Shown here piece by piece: positions 6,142 through 8,469 of a stretch of DNA of 8,469 bases. Position numbers and translations under genes: made by a program. The DNA is from an uncultured Methylotenera sp. (GTDB taxonomy: Bacteria; Pseudomonadota; Gammaproteobacteria; Burkholderiales; Methylophilaceae), in contig CALFXV010000167.1 in NCBI GenBank assembly GCA_937957775.1, positions 1 through 8,469 on the forward strand, written 5' to 3'. The notes beneath the pieces are model-generated. The model ran no database searches and was not told the origin of the DNA. It saw only the letters and a list, made by a program, of their open reading frames with translations. Positions within the stretch are counted from its first letter, which is position 1. Each line of letters begins with the position of its first letter.

Positions 6142-6170
6142 TTAACTATTGGCGCCAGGTCTGATAAACT
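6142..6170 (+). promoter_or_regulatory. Tentative promoter for the thioredoxin-family gene
   Basis: TTAACT (6142-6147) and TAAACT (6165-6170) are separated by 17 bases and match sigma-70 boxes at four of six positions each. The pair follows directly after the hairpin closing the upstream unit. A palindrome GGCGCC (6151-6156) lies in the spacer. The region down to the ATG is A+T-rich, and other weak matches exist. Confidence 0.25.
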
Positions 6171-6223
6171 CTCGTTCGCAAATAAAAATTAGCAAGTTAA
6201 CCCATTAAATTTAGGATTTCGTC

Positions 6224-6595
6224 ATGGCCGTTGTTGCATTAACTAAAGCAAATTTCAAAGAGACCATAGAAAAAAACAATTTTGTTATTGTTGATTTCTG
6301 GGCACCTTGGTGTGATCCTTGTCTGGCATTTACGCCTACTTTTGAAGCGGCCGCTGCAGCCAATCCTGACATCGTGTTTGGTATGGTTAATACCGAAGCC
6401 GATCCTGAAATCGGTGAGTATTTCCAAGTGAACCAAATCCCAGGTATTTTAGTAATTCGCGAGCAAGCAGGTATCCATGCTCAAGTGGGTGAAATTGGTG
6501 CGCCGGCGTTTACAGAAATCATTAAGTGGGCGCGTGATTTTGATATGAACGGTGTGCGTTCCTACTACGCCGATGAGGCGAAAAAAGCGAAGTAA
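6224..6595 (+). CDS. Thioredoxin-family protein with CDPC active site
   Basis: Single-domain thioredoxin-fold protein of 123 residues without signal peptide, so expected in the cytoplasm. VIVDFWAPWCDPC (21-33) aligns with the thioredoxin active site, with both cysteines (30 and 33) and the buried Asp24 present. The dipeptide between the cysteines is Asp-Pro rather than the Gly-Pro of thioredoxin, and the cis-proline loop reads QIPG (Pro73) instead of the usual IPT. FTPTFEAAAAANPDIVFGMVNTE (36-58) matches a group of stand-alone proteobacterial thioredoxin-like proteins rather than TrxA. The C-terminus extends about 15 residues beyond the fold as a charged tail (YYADEAKKAK). Ribosome site TAGGA (6212-6216) is 7 bases before ATG. 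It is monocistronic between its own upstream hairpin and a strong terminator. The partner and redox role (reductase, oxidase or chaperone-like) are not known. Confidence 0.9.
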   Translation: MAVVALTKANFKETIEKNNFVIVDFWAPWCDPCLAFTPTFEAAAAANPDIVFGMVNTEADPEIGEYFQVNQIPGILVIREQAGIHAQVGEIGAPAFTEIIKWARDFDMNGVRSYYADEAKKAK

Positions 6596-6611
6596 TACTT
6601 CGTTCGGCATT

Positions 6612-6660
6612 AATAAACCAATAAAAAAGCGGCTTATGGCCGCTTTTTTATTGGTTTATT
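6612..6660. terminator. Bidirectional intrinsic terminator between the converging thioredoxin-family gene and nlpD
   Basis: Bases 6612-6633 and 6639-6660 are a perfect 22-bp inverted repeat around the 5-base loop TTATG. The G+C core GCGGC/GCCGC is flanked by six A on the left and six T on the right (6644-6649), so either strand yields a hairpin followed by a U-run. It lies 16 bases after the thioredoxin-family stop and 8 bases beyond the nlpD stop on the other strand, as expected for one terminator serving both genes. Confidence 0.95.
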
Positions 6661-6668
6661 TTATGGGT

Positions 6669-7580
6669 TTATTGCAAGGCAGCTAAGTACTTGAGTGGGT
6701 CGACCGATTTGCCTTGGCGGCGGATTTCAAAGTGCAATTTGACTATATTGCTGTCGGTACTGCCCATCTCGGCAATTTTTTGCCCCAAAGTGATTTGTTG
6801 GCCTTCTTTGACCAGGATTTGATTGTTGTGTGCATAAACCGACAGGTAATTGGGGTTGTGTTTAATGATGACTAATTTACCGTAGCCGCGTAAATCCGAG
6901 CCACTGTAGATTACGCGGCCTGGAGCGGCGGCATTCACTGCTTGACCAAGCGTGCCGGCTATGTCCACGCCTTTGTTGCTGGATTCATTAAAATTCGCCA
7001 CCACCTTGCCTTTGGTAGGCCATGACCACTCCATGTTTTCCGATGGGTCAGCCAAGGCTTTGCTGTCGATTTTGACCTCTGCAGGCTGGCTTGCTTGGCT
7101 GGGTTTGCTTGTTTGGACTTTGTTTAAGGCTTCGTCGCTATATGGCTCACGCACGCCTTTGGGCTCAGTGATGTTGATGCTAGCGAGGCCAGCGTCGGAT
7201 TTGATGGGGTTAATTTCCACTGCGCTGTTGTCGGGGTTCAATGGCTTGTCTTTGGCTGCATTTAATTTCAGCACCTGACCGACCTTGATGTTGTATGGCG
7301 CGCTGATGTTGTTGGCCAGAGCGATGTCTTTATAGTAATAGCCAAACTCCAGGCCTATGCTGTAAAGGTTATCGCCTTTTTTAACGGTATAGGTATCGGG
7401 TCGCCAATCGCCGGCTTTGTAAAGCGGGCGCACCATCACGCTTTGTTTTTTTATGTTGCTGGGCTCGCTCTTGCCAGCATTGGCAGGCAAGCGGTCTATG
7501 ACAGGGGCAGGTGGACTGGTGCTGCAAGCCGCTAGATTGAGTATGAAGCTTAAGCCAAGTAATGCTAGGGTATGACGCAT
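6669..7580 (-). CDS. nlpD: NlpD-type lipoprotein: LysM plus degenerate M23 (LytM) domain
   Basis: Lipoprotein of 303 residues, by homology an activator of cell-wall amidases during daughter-cell separation. The N-terminal signal ends in the lipobox LAAC, so Cys19 should be lipidated. Without Asp directly after Cys19, outer-membrane delivery is expected. LysM spans about 62-106 (TYTVKKGDNLYSIGLEFGYY to GQVLKL) and should bind peptidoglycan. A proline/serine-rich linker runs to about 185. The M23 domain covers about 190-300, with GYGKLVIIKH, YAHN and LHFEIRRQGKSVDPLKYL. The first metal-ligand histidine of active M23 peptidases is replaced: the HxxxD site reads NKGVD (Asn202, Asp206), as in E. 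coli NlpD. It is therefore likely an amidase regulator, not a peptidase. The ATG lies only 2 bases after the pcm stop with no clear ribosome site, suggesting coupled translation. A terminator follows directly, and rpoS is not downstream. Confidence 0.93.
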   Translation of the reverse strand: MRHTLALLGLSFILNLAACSTSPPAPVIDRLPANAGKSEPSNIKKQSVMVRPLYKAGDWRPDTYTVKKGDNLYSIGLEFGYYYKDIALANNISAPYNIKVGQVLKLNAAKDKPLNPDNSAVEINPIKSDAGLASINITEPKGVREPYSDEALNKVQTSKPSQASQPAEVKIDSKALADPSENMEWSWPTKGKVVANFNESSNKGVDIAGTLGQAVNAAAPGRVIYSGSDLRGYGKLVIIKHNPNYLSVYAHNNQILVKEGQQITLGQKIAEMGSTDSNIVKLHFEIRRQGKSVDPLKYLAALQ

Positions 7581-7582
7581 CG

Positions 7583-8254
7583 TTATTGAGTGCCGCCAAG
7601 TAAAGGGACGAATTTTACCGCTTCCAATTTGCTGGTGCGGTAGTCCTCTTCGCTTAGTCGTTCCACCAAATGCAAGATTTGCTCCTCCGTGCCTACTGGA
7701 ATGACTAAGCGTCCGCGGACCGCGAGTTGATCCAGCAAGTCTTGGGGAATGTGGCTAGCGGCGGCTGTCACGATAATGCCATCAAAGGGCGCCAGTTCTG
7801 CCAGTCCCATGTTGCCATCGGCATGGCCTAATTTTACATTGGTGCATTTAAGGTCGCGCAAATGCTCGCGAGCTTTCATGACCAGTGGCCGTATGCGTTC
7901 TACTGAATACACTTCTTTGGCTAACTTGGATAAAACCGCAGTTTGGTAACCGCAACCGGTGCCTATTTCCAAGACTTTTTTCAAATTTGAACCGTTACGT
8001 AGGATTTCCGACATGCGGCCAACGATGTAGGGTTGCGAGATGGTTTGCCCGTAGCCTATGGGTAAAGACACGTCTTCGTAGGCGCGTATGGACAAGGCTT
8101 CGTCGACAAATATATGGCGGGGAATAGAGCCAATAGCCGATAACACCACTTCATCGAGCACGCCCTGTTCGCGCAAGCGGACCAGCATGCGATCGCGCGT
8201 GCGCTGCGACGTCATGCCTATGCCGATTTGGGTTGCGCTTCTTAGAATGGCCAC
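7583..8254 (-). CDS. pcm: Protein-L-isoaspartate O-methyltransferase
   Basis: Cytoplasmic repair enzyme that methylates isoaspartyl residues of aged proteins using S-adenosylmethionine. The 223 residues include [10 protein letters not shown] (43-52), the active-site segment [12 protein letters not shown] (64-75), the SAM-binding motif [12 protein letters not shown] (94-104), VYSVER (115-120) ending in the acidic ribose-binding position, and the C-terminal VKFVPLLGG. The chosen start is GTG (8252-8254). The frame is open back to the surE stop TAA and no other start lies in between, while the first ATG (residue 14) would cut off GIG, which I recall as part of a conserved N-terminal GIGMTS stretch in betaproteobacterial Pcm. 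Neither start has a good ribosome site, so ATG at residue 14 remains possible. It sits 15 bases after surE and 2 bases before nlpD, typical of a tight surE-pcm-nlpD operon. Confidence 0.94.
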   Translation of the reverse strand: MAILRSATQIGIGMTSQRTRDRMLVRLREQGVLDEVVLSAIGSIPRHIFVDEALSIRAYEDVSLPIGYGQTISQPYIVGRMSEILRNGSNLKKVLEIGTGCGYQTAVLSKLAKEVYSVERIRPLVMKAREHLRDLKCTNVKLGHADGNMGLAELAPFDGIIVTAAASHIPQDLLDQLAVRGRLVIPVGTEEQILHLVERLSEEDYRTSKLEAVKFVPLLGGTQ

Positions 8255-8269
8255 GTGCTTGTGTTCGCT

Positions 8270-8469
8270 TTATGCATCATGATAGACGTTTAGCCAATCA
8301 TTAATTTCAGTTAATTGTTGGTGGTTGGTAAGGTCGACCTGTATAGGCGAGATCGATACCTGCTTGTTGGCCACCGCATAAAAATCCGTACCCGGGCCGC
8401 CATCATTAGGCGCACCAGCCGCACCAACCCAATAAACTGTTTCGTTACGAGGGGTTTTAAGCTGCACAA
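8270..8469 (-). CDS. surE: 5'-nucleotidase SurE, C-terminal part (start lies right of the window)
   Basis: Metal-dependent nucleoside 5'-monophosphate phosphatase associated with stationary-phase survival. Only the last 66 residues or so of a protein normally near 250 are inside the window. The recognisable piece is VYWVGAAGAPNDGGPGTDFYAVANKQ, then VSISPIQVDLT, the conserved SurE C-terminal block (GPGTD followed by the SISPIQVDLT strand). The metal-binding N-terminal Asp-Asp motif is outside. The stop TAA (8270-8272 on this strand) is followed by pcm in the same reading frame after five codons. The promoter of this three-gene unit must also be outside the window. Confidence 0.93.
   Translation of the reverse strand, partial: VQLKTPRNETVYWVGAAGAPNDGGPGTDFYAVANKQVSISPIQVDLTNHQQLTEINDWLNVYHDA

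Noticed and set aside
6952..7278. Open frame of 108 codons on the + strand, rich in hydrophobic residues
   Set aside because: It lies wholly antisense to nlpD, whose protein is clearly conserved. It has no ribosome site and no recognisable domain, and its hydrophobicity follows from the complement of nlpD codons.
6669..7580. nlpD product as an active M23 endopeptidase
   Set aside because: The first metal-ligand histidine is Asn202, as in non-catalytic NlpD proteins, so a regulatory role is more likely.
7749..8282. Three overlapping + strand open frames opposite pcm
   Set aside because: All are antisense to a strongly conserved methyltransferase gene; none shows a family motif or ribosome site.

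Overview
The window looks like a core-genome segment of a betaproteobacterium with roughly balanced base composition. The order pheT, ihfA, merR-type gene, tRNA-Pro and the surE-pcm-nlpD cluster are both familiar from beta- and gammaproteobacteria. The protein sequences and the moderate G+C fit a Nitrosomonadales or Methylophilaceae-like member best. That placement is an inference from pattern memory, not from a database search.

Left part (1-2705, + strand): the 3' two thirds of pheT (phenylalanyl-tRNA synthetase beta chain), a short spacer with a possible weak terminator, ihfA (integration host factor alpha), a small MerR-type regulator, and tRNA-Pro(GGG). The tRNA has its own TATAAT promoter with a G+C-rich discriminator and is closed by a strong intrinsic terminator.

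Middle part (2787-6141, + strand): four co-directional genes with gaps of 23, 47 and 10 bases. They are alr (alanine racemase), a RidA-family enamine/imine deaminase, an Old Yellow Enzyme-family flavin oxidoreductase and a nitroreductase-family flavoprotein. A candidate promoter precedes alr and a stable hairpin follows the last gene, so the run may be one transcription unit. It joins a PLP enzyme, the family that protects PLP enzymes from 2-aminoacrylate, and two reductases of electrophilic compounds.

Right part (6142-8469): a stand-alone thioredoxin-fold gene with a CDPC active site (+ strand) converges on the surE-pcm-nlpD cluster (- strand; surE is cut by the window edge). A perfect 22-bp inverted repeat between the converging genes should stop transcription from both sides. 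The rpoS gene that often follows nlpD is absent here.

I see no mobile element, CRISPR array, prophage or obviously foreign island. No gene-free stretch exceeds 300 bases: the longest gap between protein genes (2548-2861) holds tRNA-Pro with its promoter and terminator, then the alr promoter region. The points most worth a second look are the alr-ridA-flavoenzyme run, the CDPC thioredoxin, the short in-frame ORF and dyads ahead of the merR-type gene, and nlpD without rpoS.
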